Position numbers and translations under genes: made by a program. From contig CAWFYS010000002.1 in assembly GCA_963820075.1 (NCBI GenBank), positions 1 to 64,000 of the forward strand: a stretch of 64,000 nucleotides of DNA, written 5' to 3'. The DNA comes from Kumtagia sp963820075 (GTDB lineage: Bacteria > Pseudomonadota > Alphaproteobacteria > Rhizobiales > Rhizobiaceae). Below are positions 44,076-52,388 of this stretch, one piece after another. Numbering within the stretch: position 1 is the first letter of the stretch; the number at the start of each line of letters is the position of its first letter. Below the pieces are notes generated by a model that did not search any database, had not been told where the DNA came from, and saw only the letters and a program-made list of their open reading frames with translations.

Positions 44076-45445
44076 TGCGCTACATCGCTGTTGTCGACAT
44101 CGGCAAGACCAATGCGAAAGTTGCGCTGGTCGATCTCGTGGCGCAGCGGGAATCCGTTGTCAGGACCAGGCCCAATACCGTCGATCGGCGCGGTCTCTAT
44201 CCCCATTTCGACGTCGATTCATTGTGGCGGTTCATTCTCGCGAGCCTCACGGACCAAAATCGCGAATCGCCGATCGATGCCATCGCCGTCACCACGCATG
44301 GTGCGACCGCCGCGCTGCTGAGCGATACCGGCGAACTGGCGCTGCCGGTGCTTGACTATGAATATGCCGGGCCGGAGCAGGTTGCGGCGGACTATGACGC
44401 GATCCGCCCGGCCTTTCACGAAACCGGATCGCCGCGCCTGCCGATCGGACTCAATCTCGGAGCACAGATTTTCTGGCAGGCGCGTGCGTTTCCGCACGAA
44501 TTCGCAAGGGTCGCATCGATCGTGATGTATCCGCAATATTGGGCGTACCGGCTGTGCGGCGTGCTCGTCAACGAGATGACATCGCTGGGTTGCCATACCG
44601 ATTTGTGGAACCCGGAAAGGCGTGACTTCTCAAGCCTGACCGACAGCCAGGGCTGGCGGAAACTGATGGCGCCGGTCAGGCTGGCGAGCGAACAGCTCGG
44701 GCCGGTCTTGCCGGACATCGCGTCCGAGACGGGCGTTCACGCCGATACGCCGGTGTTTTGTGGCATTCACGATTCCAATGCTTCGCTCCTGCCGCATCTT
44801 CTGTTCCGCAAACCCCCGTTCGCGGTGGTGTCGACGGGAACCTGGGTCGTCTCGATGGCCGTTCGGGCAAAACAGACACGCCTCGATCCGGCGCGCGACA
44901 CTCTGATCAACGTCAATGCTCTCGGGGATCCCGTGCCCTCCGCGCGCTTCATGGGCGGCCGGGAGTTCGATATCCTCACCAGGGGGCAAGCCACGGAATG
45001 GAGCGAAGCCGACGTCCTGCGCGTCCTCGATCGGCAAATCATGCTCTTGCCATCGGTCCAGCAGGGTTCGGGTCCTTTCCCTGACGCCAGGTCGAGTTGG
45101 TCCGCGGGCGACGCAATCACGGATGCCGAGCGGACTGTCGCGGCTTCGTTTTACCTCGCGATGATGACCGCGACATGCCTTGACCTGATCGGTGCCGATG
45201 GGCCCACCATAATCGAGGGTCCGCTTGCGCGGAACACGGCTTTTGCCCGCATGCTCGCGTCCGCCACCGCTCGCCCGACAATAGGTGAGAGCAGAGCCGC
45301 GACCGGCACCAGCATCGGCGCGGCTCTGTTGGTGGCCCCGCCAACAAAGAGGCCCCCTTACGCGGCGCCTTACGTATGGCGCCACGACAGTCTCTGGAGC
45401 CCTTATGCCGCTGCCTGGAATGCCACCGTCAAGACCAGGCGGTAG
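44075..45445 (+). CDS. rhaK: L-rhamnulose kinase (FGGY family)
   Basis: The 456-residue FGGY carbohydrate kinase phosphorylates L-rhamnulose. The ATPase fold begins with a phosphate-1 motif (VVDIGKTNAKVALVD), and the FGGY regions include GIHDSNASLLPHLLFRKPPF, STGTWVVSMAV and, near the C-terminus, GPLARNTAFARMLASATARP with GTSIGAALLV. In rhizobia this type of RhaK also affects rhamnose uptake by the ABC transporter. No transporter is encoded here. It ends the rhaM-rhaK unit and is followed by repeat elements. Confidence 0.92.
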   Translation: MRYIAVVDIGKTNAKVALVDLVAQRESVVRTRPNTVDRRGLYPHFDVDSLWRFILASLTDQNRESPIDAIAVTTHGATAALLSDTGELALPVLDYEYAGPEQVAADYDAIRPAFHETGSPRLPIGLNLGAQIFWQARAFPHEFARVASIVMYPQYWAYRLCGVLVNEMTSLGCHTDLWNPERRDFSSLTDSQGWRKLMAPVRLASEQLGPVLPDIASETGVHADTPVFCGIHDSNASLLPHLLFRKPPFAVVSTGTWVVSMAVRAKQTRLDPARDTLINVNALGDPVPSARFMGGREFDILTRGQATEWSEADVLRVLDRQIMLLPSVQQGSGPFPDARSSWSAGDAITDAERTVAASFYLAMMTATCLDLIGADGPTIIEGPLARNTAFARMLASATARPTIGESRAATGTSIGAALLVAPPTKRPPYAAPYVWRHDSLWSPYAAAWNATVKTRR

Positions 45446-45483
45446 GCGCCGCCCGTCTTCCACCGGCGCGGACTTGGAGCGCC

Positions 45484-45567
45484 GCGCGTCCGTTCGGACG
45501 CGCAAAGGACGCTCCAACACTTTGAATCTGCGCATCGTGCTTTCCGAAAATCGATCTCGATTTTCGG
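45484..45567. repeat. RIME/ABC-like mosaic with two perfect hairpins
   Basis: The hairpin gcgcgtcc-gttc-ggacgcgc (45484-45503) is followed by an aaaggacgctccaacacttt and gaatctgcgcatcgtgc spacer and a second perfect hairpin ccgaaaatcga-tc-tcgattttcgg (45544-45567). This layout and wording match the RIME/ABC-type intergenic mosaics described in rhizobia. Placed just after rhaK, the hairpins may end or protect the rha transcript. Confidence 0.7.
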
Positions 45568-45576
45568 GCCGACGAC

Positions 45577-45682
45577 CTAAGCAGACTTGCGTGGCTTCGC
45601 CAACGCTTCGCCTGCTTATCCTCTTGTTTTGTCGCAGGTTTCTGTCGCAAAACCGTGACACACCTTTCCGGAACCTGCTTAG
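45577..45682 (+). repeat. 106-bp palindromic element, copy D
   Basis: A full-length copy with ctaagcag and ctgcttag ends, 10 bp after the RIME-like element. Relative to the other copies it has changes in both arms of the first stem region (gcgtggcttcgccaacgc) and in the inner part of stem 2 (CGCAAAA, CTTTCCG), so pairing is weaker. It lies in intergenic DNA after rhaK. Confidence 0.9.
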
Positions 45683-46015
45683 CCTCGCCGGTCATGTGGT
45701 CGCGCCGGCAAGCCGGGCGCCGAGCAACATAAGCACGCCGCGGAAAGACCAACGGTCCCTGATTGTTCGTCCGGGCTCCGCGCCAGGAAGACGCCCGCGC
45801 GCCGGATCATCCCGCCGGACTATTTGGCTGCTCCATAATCCCGACAACTTCTGCCTCCAACAAGGGTGGACCATGGCATTGTGGGGATCTCTGTCCGGCA
45901 GTACAGCAAGCTGCGGGACAGGGGTGTTGCCGGGGAAGAACTGCAACCGCCGGGGACCTTTTTGTTCGGTCAGGACCCTTTTTGTTAGCAACTTTCCTAC
46001 GATTGCGTACTGTTC
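45683..46015. other. Intergenic leader upstream of the type I secretion genes
   Basis: No gene is supported. Just before the ABC gene are two imperfect direct repeats (gaccttttt gttcggtca and gaccc tttttgtta, about 45955-45990) that could be a regulatory feature. Confidence 0.35.
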
Positions 46016-47734
46016 ATGATGAAGAACGCTTTTAGCGATGGACTTCGGTCCTACAGGTCCATCCTCGGTTCCGTGGTTGTGTTCAGCGCGGCAATCAACC
46101 TCTTGATGTTCGTCGGCCCGCTTTACATGCTTCAGGTCTACGATCGGGTATTGCAGAGCCGCAGCGAAATGACGCTGCTTGCGCTGACCGGCATCGCCTT
46201 CGCCATGCTTGCCATCTACGGCCTGCTTGAATGGATCCGGTCGCGCGTGCTGGTGCGTGCGGGCCTGCGGTTCGACAACGCTGTTTCCGGCCCGCTGTTC
46301 TCGCGCGTGGTCTCGGCCACGCTGACGCAGCCGAGCGCCAGGTCGGAATTCGCGCTCATGGATGTCGATCGTCTGCGCGAATTCCTCACTGGAACCGGTC
46401 TGATCGCGCTCTGTGACATTCCATGGGTTCCGATCTTCCTGGTGGTCTGTTTCATCTTCCATCCGTGGATCGGCTGGCTGGCCACCGGCGGGGCGGTGCT
46501 TGTTTTCATACTTGCGCTCCTCAACGAACTCCTGACGAAGAAGGCCCTCAACGAGGCCAGCGCGAGTTCCCAGATGGCCCAGCATTTCGCCACCACCACC
46601 TTGCAGAATGCCGAGGTCATCCGCGCGCTTGGCATGGAGCAGAGCCTGCGCGAGCGGTGGTCGGGGATGCATCGGCGCATGCTCGAATTGCAGGCGGGCG
46701 CGAGCGACCGCGCCGGCATACTTCTGTCGACATCGAGATTTGTGCGCATGGCGCTGCAGGTCGCCATTCTCGGCCTCGGCGCTTACCTGGCGCTCGAAAA
46801 TCAGATCACAGCCGGCATGATGATCGCAGCGTCGATCATGATGGGCCGGGCGCTGGCTCCGGTGGATCAGGTCGTCGGGCAGTGGAAGCAGTTCATCGGC
46901 GCAAGGCAGGCCTATGGGCGCCTGAAGGATTTGTTTTCGCGCATTCCCGAGGACGCGGTGCGGACAAGGCTGCCGCGTCCGCTGGGCGGGGTCGCGGCCG
47001 AACAGATCATCGTGGCGGCGCCGGGCTCGCGCGCGCCGATCGTCAGCGGCGTCGCCTTTTCGCTCGAGCCGGGCGAAGTGATGGCTTTGGTGGGTCCCAG
47101 CGGCGCCGGCAAGTCGAGCCTGGCGCGAGCGCTCGTCGGTGTGTGGACGCCGCTTGCCGGGACCGTCCGGCTGGATGGTTCGGAACTGTCCCACTGGAAC
47201 AAGCACGAACTCGGCGACTATATCGGCTACCTGCCGCAGACCGTCGAGCTGTTCTCCGGCACGATCGCGGAGAACATCGCGCGCTTCAAGGATACGCAGG
47301 CCGAGGATATCATCCTTGCCTCCAAACGGGCCGGCGTGCACGAGGTCATCCAGGGTCTGCCCGATGGCTACGAGACCCAGATCGGCGTGGGCGGGCGCCA
47401 GCTTTCCGGCGGCCAGAGGCAGCGTGTCGGCCTGGCACGCGCCTTGTTCAACGACCCCGCTGTCGTCATCCTCGACGAGCCCAATGCCAATCTCGACATG
47501 GAGGGCGAGGAAGCGCTGCTGCACACCCTGCGCGATCTCAGGGCGCGCAAACGCACCGTCATCTTCATCAGCCACAAGATCGGCCTTTTGGCGCTGAGCG
47601 ACAAGTCGCTCTTGCTGTCGGATGGCCGCATGCGCGCATTCGGCCCGACCAAGGACGTGCTGCAGCCCAAGGCCGTGGCGTTGCCGGCGTTGGAAGACCC
47701 GTCGGGCGCCCGCGCGCGCATAGCGATGAGCTGA
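46016..47734 (+). CDS. prsD: Type I secretion ABC transporter (PrsD-like)
   Basis: The 572-residue permease-ATPase has six helices in the first ~300 residues (FVGPLYMLQVYDRVLQSRSE is typical of the PrtD/PrsD group) and a nucleotide-binding domain with Walker A GPSGAGKSS, signature LSGGQRQRV and Walker B VVILDEPNANLD. With the HlyD-type adaptor downstream (110 bp) and a TolC channel it exports proteins directly from the cytosol; PrsD in rhizobia secretes glycanases and adhesins. The start may be the first or second of two ATG codons at 46016/46019. No C-peptidase domain or RTX substrate is seen nearby. Confidence 0.88.
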   Translation: MMKNAFSDGLRSYRSILGSVVVFSAAINLLMFVGPLYMLQVYDRVLQSRSEMTLLALTGIAFAMLAIYGLLEWIRSRVLVRAGLRFDNAVSGPLFSRVVSATLTQPSARSEFALMDVDRLREFLTGTGLIALCDIPWVPIFLVVCFIFHPWIGWLATGGAVLVFILALLNELLTKKALNEASASSQMAQHFATTTLQNAEVIRALGMEQSLRERWSGMHRRMLELQAGASDRAGILLSTSRFVRMALQVAILGLGAYLALENQITAGMMIAASIMMGRALAPVDQVVGQWKQFIGARQAYGRLKDLFSRIPEDAVRTRLPRPLGGVAAEQIIVAAPGSRAPIVSGVAFSLEPGEVMALVGPSGAGKSSLARALVGVWTPLAGTVRLDGSELSHWNKHELGDYIGYLPQTVELFSGTIAENIARFKDTQAEDIILASKRAGVHEVIQGLPDGYETQIGVGGRQLSGGQRQRVGLARALFNDPAVVILDEPNANLDMEGEEALLHTLRDLRARKRTVIFISHKIGLLALSDKSLLLSDGRMRAFGPTKDVLQPKAVALPALEDPSGARARIAMS

Positions 47735-47843
47735 CCATGCGCGCACCGGATTTTCGTGAAAATGCACCGGGAGCGCCGCGATCGGCGCTCGCCAGTCTCC
47801 GCATGGAAGCCCTCTTCCATGACGGGAGCCGCAGGACGGAACC

Positions 47844-49163
47844 ATGAAGACCAGGCCGAAGCCGGATACACCCGAGAAGAGCTTTTCCCCGGCACCCTAT
47901 GTCGTCGCCGGCTACACGACGATCGCCCTCGCCTTCGGCGTTTTCGGAACCTGGGCGGCGACCGCGCCGCTGTCGAGCGGCGTGGTCGCGCATGGCGTGG
48001 TGGTCGTGTCCAGCAATCGCAAGATCATCCAGCACCTGGAAGGCGGCATTGTCTCGGAGATCGCTGTGAAGGAAGGCGATATCGTCGAGCCGGACGATAT
48101 CCTTGTCCGGCTGGATCCCACGCAGGCGGTCGGCAACTTCACGGTTCTCAACGAACGCCTGGCCTTGCTCAGAGCGGCGGAAGCGCGCCTGGAGGCGGAG
48201 AGCATCAATGCCGAGGAGATAAACTTTCCACCGGAAATCCTCGATCCGAAGCGTTCGGAAGAGCCGGCCCATGTGAGACTGCATCGCACGCTCTTCCGCG
48301 ACCGCAAAGCCACCAAGGACGGGCAGACCAGCATTCTGCAAGCCCGTGCCACCCAGCTCGAAGAGGAGGTGCGGGGGCTTGAAGCACAACGCAACTCCCT
48401 CGCCGAACAGCGTGATTCGCTGGTCAAGCAGATCGAGCGCATGGAGGAAGGGCAGCGGAACGGCTATGTGTCAACCAATCAGCTGGCGGAGCTGATGCGG
48501 GGCAGGATGGAACTTGAGGGGAACCTCGGACGTCTCCTGGCCGATACCGCGAAAGCCCACGAAGGCATCGCCGAAACCAAACTGCGCGTCCTTCAGCTTA
48601 ACCAGGAATTCGTCGAAAGAGCGAGTACGGAACTGCGCGAGGTCCGCGACCAGGTGGCGGAGGTGTCTGAACGTGTGAAGCAGGCCCAGGACATCCTTAG
48701 CCGCCTGGATATCCGTGCGCCGGTGCGCGGCATGGTGCAGGATATCCATGTGCACACCAAGACGGGCGTCGTGCGTCCGGCCGAACCCATCATGGAGATC
48801 GTGCCGCTCAATGACGAGCTCATCGTCAACGCGCGGGTGCGCCCGCTCGATATCGACCAAGTGGCGGTCGGCGGCACCGCCGAGGTGCGGTTCCCGGGCT
48901 TTGCGAGCAGGCACACGCAGGTGATCTTCGGGTCGGTGCAGGTTCTGTCCCCGGACATCATCGTGCCGGACAACCCGCAGATCGAGCCGTACTACAACGC
49001 CCGCATCCGCGTGAGCGAGAATGCCATTCCGAAGGAAATAAGGGGACGGCTGCAGGCCGGCATGCCGGCGGAAGTCATCGTTGCCGGCGGCGAACGCACG
49101 CTCGTCCAGTATTTGATCAAGCCGCTGACCGATTCCTTGTCCAAGGGCATGCTGGAGGAGTAG
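47844..49163 (+). CDS. prsE: Type I secretion adaptor (HlyD/PrsE-like)
   Basis: The 439-residue membrane-fusion protein has a short cytoplasmic N-terminus, one transmembrane helix (about 17-40), a lipoyl-like segment (GGIVSEIAVKEGDIVEPDDI), a long coiled coil (about 95-290, rich in Glu/Gln/Arg) and a C-terminal beta-barrel domain (DIRAPVRGMVQDIHVHTKTG, LIVNARVRPLDIDQVAVGGT). It bridges the PrsD-like ABC transporter and an outer-membrane TolC, which is not encoded here. The order prsD then prsE is the usual one and suggests a single transcript. Confidence 0.9.
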   Translation: MKTRPKPDTPEKSFSPAPYVVAGYTTIALAFGVFGTWAATAPLSSGVVAHGVVVVSSNRKIIQHLEGGIVSEIAVKEGDIVEPDDILVRLDPTQAVGNFTVLNERLALLRAAEARLEAESINAEEINFPPEILDPKRSEEPAHVRLHRTLFRDRKATKDGQTSILQARATQLEEEVRGLEAQRNSLAEQRDSLVKQIERMEEGQRNGYVSTNQLAELMRGRMELEGNLGRLLADTAKAHEGIAETKLRVLQLNQEFVERASTELREVRDQVAEVSERVKQAQDILSRLDIRAPVRGMVQDIHVHTKTGVVRPAEPIMEIVPLNDELIVNARVRPLDIDQVAVGGTAEVRFPGFASRHTQVIFGSVQVLSPDIIVPDNPQIEPYYNARIRVSENAIPKEIRGRLQAGMPAEVIVAGGERTLVQYLIKPLTDSLSKGMLEE

Positions 49164-49388
49164 TCCGTCCCAACCAGGTTCGCGACGTTCTCAGGGCCTG
49201 ACCGCGCACGCGGACAGGGCGTCGCCGGCATGACGCCCGCGCCGATAGGCGGAGCGATGTGCTCTTGCGGAAGATCCGCCCGTGCCGCCCTCGCCCAGGA
49301 TCGCCGGCTCGGGCCCCTTCCGGCTGGTCGGCGGATCGACCTGAACCCCCGCCGACCCGGCTGATCGGCGACGGCGGCCGAGCGGCCG

Positions 49389-50621
49389 TCAGAACGAAGT
49401 GACGGTTCTAGCGACGACGGCGACCTGCGTGACGGCCGCCATGAAGCGGAAAACATCGGTGGAAGGATGCTGCGCCAGATAGATCACATCCTTGTTGCGG
49501 ACCGGAAAGGTCTGGCCGACGAGGTAGGCGTCGGGCTTTGACAAATCGACGCGATACACGATCGGATACATGTCTTTCCCGTTGGTTTGCATCCCCTTTG
49601 CCGCGAGTTCCTGGAAACGCCGCGCGCCAAGGACCGATCGCAGAACCTCGCCATATTCGTAGCGGAAGATGAAGAGCCCCTTCGGATTCGCACGCTGCGG
49701 ATCGGCGCCGCCGGCAAGCGCGGCGGCTTCGATGACGCTGACGCTGGCCGCGGTCAGAGGTATCTTGGCGGATGTATTTGTCGATCCGAGCACCGTGATC
49801 GACTGCGGCTCGTGCGAGAGGAAGAGCTGGTCGCCCGGGCGCGCGTAGATGTTTTCCCCGGGCCGGTCGACAAGCGTCTGCAGCAGCGACTTGCCGGTCC
49901 TGCCGCCGCGCGTCAGTGTGACCATCGTATCGTATGGCGGATTGGTCGGGCCGCCGGCCTTGGCGATGACCTCGGTGAGGTGTTCGCCGGAAAGCCCGAG
50001 CGGGACGACCGACGGCTTGCCGACCACACCGTTTACCGACACGGTGCGCGATGCATTTTCGGCCAGGTTTATGACAACGTCAGGCTCGACCGCGCGCGTC
50101 TTCAGCGACTCGACGATCGAGTTCCTGGCGACCTCGAGCGTCCGGCCGGCGAAATTGACGGAGCCGATATAGGGCACGGGTGCGCGCCCATCCGGCTGCA
50201 CCGTGATGGTGACTGCGGTTGCCTTGTTGTCCTGAGTGGAGAAGAGACCGTCCGGACCGGCTTCGAAGATGGTGATCTGAAGCACGTCGCCCACGCCTAT
50301 GGTGGGATTTACCCCGCCATGGCCGAGGCCGAACGTCTTGTTGAAGGCAGGGCTCTGGTACGCCGCCACGACCGACGCGACGTTCGGCTCCATTTCAACG
50401 ATGTCGAAGAGGAATTTCCGCGTCTGCCTAGGGGTCTGCGCCTGGTTGTCCGCCGCGGCGATGATCTGATCAGCGCGCGGCCCCGACGACGCGAACACGT
50501 TGCAGCCAGCGATCAGCACCGGCGCGAGAACGGCGGCAATCATCTTGCAGGCCGCAAGCCTCCGGCCTACGCTATGATTCCGATCTGCCCCCATCACCGA
50601 ACCCGCCAAGCCAACTTCCAC
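49389..50621 (-). CDS. Polysaccharide export outer-membrane lipoprotein (Wza/ExoF type)
   Basis: The 410-codon protein has a signal peptide with lipobox (MIAAVLAPVLIAGC, Cys at about residue 40 of this frame), a Poly_export/PES domain (about 110-195, VGDVLQITIFEAGPDGLFST, APVPYIGSVNFAGRTLEVAR) and two SLBB beta-grasp domains (about 200-260, VVGKPSVVPLGLSGEHLTEV; about 280-360, LGSTNTSAKIPLTAASVSVI). Wza-like proteins form the outer-membrane exit for exo- or capsular polysaccharide. It is alone, and the glycosyltransferases and Wzc partner must lie elsewhere. The start is uncertain: the signal core begins about 26 codons after the start used here. Confidence 0.85.
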   Translation of the reverse strand: MEVGLAGSVMGADRNHSVGRRLAACKMIAAVLAPVLIAGCNVFASSGPRADQIIAAADNQAQTPRQTRKFLFDIVEMEPNVASVVAAYQSPAFNKTFGLGHGGVNPTIGVGDVLQITIFEAGPDGLFSTQDNKATAVTITVQPDGRAPVPYIGSVNFAGRTLEVARNSIVESLKTRAVEPDVVINLAENASRTVSVNGVVGKPSVVPLGLSGEHLTEVIAKAGGPTNPPYDTMVTLTRGGRTGKSLLQTLVDRPGENIYARPGDQLFLSHEPQSITVLGSTNTSAKIPLTAASVSVIEAAALAGGADPQRANPKGLFIFRYEYGEVLRSVLGARRFQELAAKGMQTNGKDMYPIVYRVDLSKPDAYLVGQTFPVRNKDVIYLAQHPSTDVFRFMAAVTQVAVVARTVTSF

Positions 50622-50920
50622 TGCGTCACCGAATTCCGTCCCAGCGGCTCCACCCGGCAGTACGCGAACTCATGACCGACTGTCCGATTTGCGTCAACGT
50701 CAATCTACGGGAAGTCGAAAAGATTGAATTGCAGCGTGAACGCTTCGCTAACCGACGGCCGCGTTCAAGGCCGGACATTTCCAGCAACCGATTGTTTTTG
50801 TTATGTTTACGGACTTGGTGGCGAATAAGGCACAGAGTCGGAGTTTCTTGCGTCGCGTGTATTGCAACCGACGGTCCCCCTGCCCCCCGCGGCGATGCCC
50901 TGCCCGCCTGCCCGCACGGA

Positions 50921-51541
50921 CTATCCGTCCAGAACTTCCTTTGAGGCCACCGTGGAATCGGCATTCAGCCGGTAAATGACCGGCACACCTGTACCAAGCT
51001 CCAGCCTGACGATCTGTTCGGGCGAGAGGCCGTCGAGAGCCATGATCAGCGCACGCAGCGAATTGCCATGTGCGGCCACCAGAACGGTCCCGCCGCGCAG
51101 CACATGAGGCTGCATGTCATGCAGATAGTAGGGCCAAACGCGGGCGCCTGTATCCTTCAGGCTCTCGCCGCCGGGCGGCGCGATGTCATAGGAGCGGCGC
51201 CAGATGTGGACCTGTTCCTCGCCCCATTTCTTGCGCGCGTCGTCCTTGTTCAGCCCGGAAAGCTCACCATAATCGCGCTCGTTCAGCGCAAGGTCCCGGA
51301 TCGTCTCAAGGTCGCTCTGGCCGACGGCGTCGAGAACATACTGGCAGGTCTTCTGGGCGCGCCGCAGGACGGATGTGAAGGCGATATCGAACTTGAGACC
51401 TTGCGCGGCAAGTTTGGCGCCGGCCGCCTTCGCCTCGGCATGGCCCTGCTCCGACAGGTCGACGTCGCGCCAACCGGTGAACAGGTTTTTCAGGTTCCAT
51501 TCGCTCTGCCCGTGGCGGACAAGTACAAGCGTTCCCGACAT
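50921..51541 (-). CDS. gpmA: 2,3-bisphosphoglycerate-dependent phosphoglycerate mutase
   Basis: The 206-residue enzyme interconverts 3- and 2-phosphoglycerate. It has the histidine-phosphatase motif LVRHGQSEWN with the phosphorylated His, ALNERDYGELSGLNKDD, and the second catalytic His in VLVAAHGNSLRALIMALDGL. It lies 34 bp after dapB at the end of a run of five genes that starts with mgsA. The ATG at 51541 is used because the family starts two residues before the LVLVRHGQ strand. A longer upstream frame overlaps dapB and has no homology. Confidence 0.95.
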   Translation of the reverse strand: MSGTLVLVRHGQSEWNLKNLFTGWRDVDLSEQGHAEAKAAGAKLAAQGLKFDIAFTSVLRRAQKTCQYVLDAVGQSDLETIRDLALNERDYGELSGLNKDDARKKWGEEQVHIWRRSYDIAPPGGESLKDTGARVWPYYLHDMQPHVLRGGTVLVAAHGNSLRALIMALDGLSPEQIVRLELGTGVPVIYRLNADSTVASKEVLDG

Positions 51542-51575
51542 TCGTTTTCCCTCGTTGGACAGCTTCGCCTGGCGG

Positions 51576-52388
51576 TCAGGAAAGTCCCAGAACGTCAAGC
51601 ATCGAATAAAGCCCCGGCTTGCGGTGGTGCGCCCAGAGCGCCGCCTTGATCGCGCCGCGCGCGAAGATGGCGCGGTCCTCGGCAATATGCGTAAGCACGA
51701 TACGCTCGCCCGTGCCGGCAAGGATGACCGAATGGTCGCCGACCACGGAGCCGCCGCGCAGGCTTGCAAAGCCGATCGCGCCCTCGGGCCGCGCGCCGGT
51801 ATGGCCGTCGCGTACCCTCACACTGTGGCCGGCAAGCCCGATGCCCCGCCCCGCGGCGGCCGCCTGGCCGAACAGAAGAGCGGTGCCGGACGGCGCGTCG
51901 ACCTTGTGGCGGTGGTGCATCTCGATAATCTCGATATCGAAATCGCCGGGGTCCAGCGCCCTGGCGGCCTGCTCCACCAGCACGGCGAGCAGGTTCACGC
52001 CGAGGCTCATATTGCCGCTCTTGACGATTGGGGCATGCCGTGCCGCCGCGCCGATCTTGGCATCGTCCTCGGCCGTACAGCCGGTGGTGCCGATCACATG
52101 GGCGATGCGCGCCTGCGCCGCGTAGCCGGCGAACTCGACGGTCGCCGCCGGCGTGCTGAAATCGAGCACGCCGTCGGCCTTGGCGAAGACCGGCAGGGGG
52201 TCGTCTGTGATGGCGACGCCGAGCGGGCCGACGCCCGCCAGTTCGCCGGCATCGCGGCCGAGCGCGGGCGAGCCCGCGCGTTCGATCGCGCCGACCACGC
52301 GCGCTCCGGAAATCGCGTTGACGGTGCGGATCAGCGTTTGGCCCATGCGTCCGGCCGCGCCAACCACGACCAGTCCCATCCCGCTCAT
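51576..52388 (-). CDS. dapB: 4-hydroxy-tetrahydrodipicolinate reductase
   Basis: The 270-residue NAD(P)H reductase of lysine and diaminopimelate synthesis has the N-terminal GAAGRMGQTLI nucleotide-binding loop, the linker VGTTG-like segment (HVIGTTGCTAEDDAK), the substrate-binding motif EMHHRHKVDAPSGTAL and the domain-swap region IVLTHIAEDRAIFARGAIKA. It overlaps the preceding ABC exporter gene by 4 bp (ATGA), so the two are translationally coupled. Length is typical. Confidence 0.95.
   Translation of the reverse strand: MSGMGLVVVGAAGRMGQTLIRTVNAISGARVVGAIERAGSPALGRDAGELAGVGPLGVAITDDPLPVFAKADGVLDFSTPAATVEFAGYAAQARIAHVIGTTGCTAEDDAKIGAAARHAPIVKSGNMSLGVNLLAVLVEQAARALDPGDFDIEIIEMHHRHKVDAPSGTALLFGQAAAAGRGIGLAGHSVRVRDGHTGARPEGAIGFASLRGGSVVGDHSVILAGTGERIVLTHIAEDRAIFARGAIKAALWAHHRKPGLYSMLDVLGLS

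Noticed and set aside
45692..47845. A 717-codon minus-strand frame opposite the type I secretion ABC gene
   Set aside because: The opposite strand carries a clear ABC transporter with all ATPase motifs. The minus frame has low-complexity Arg/His/Asp composition and no homology.
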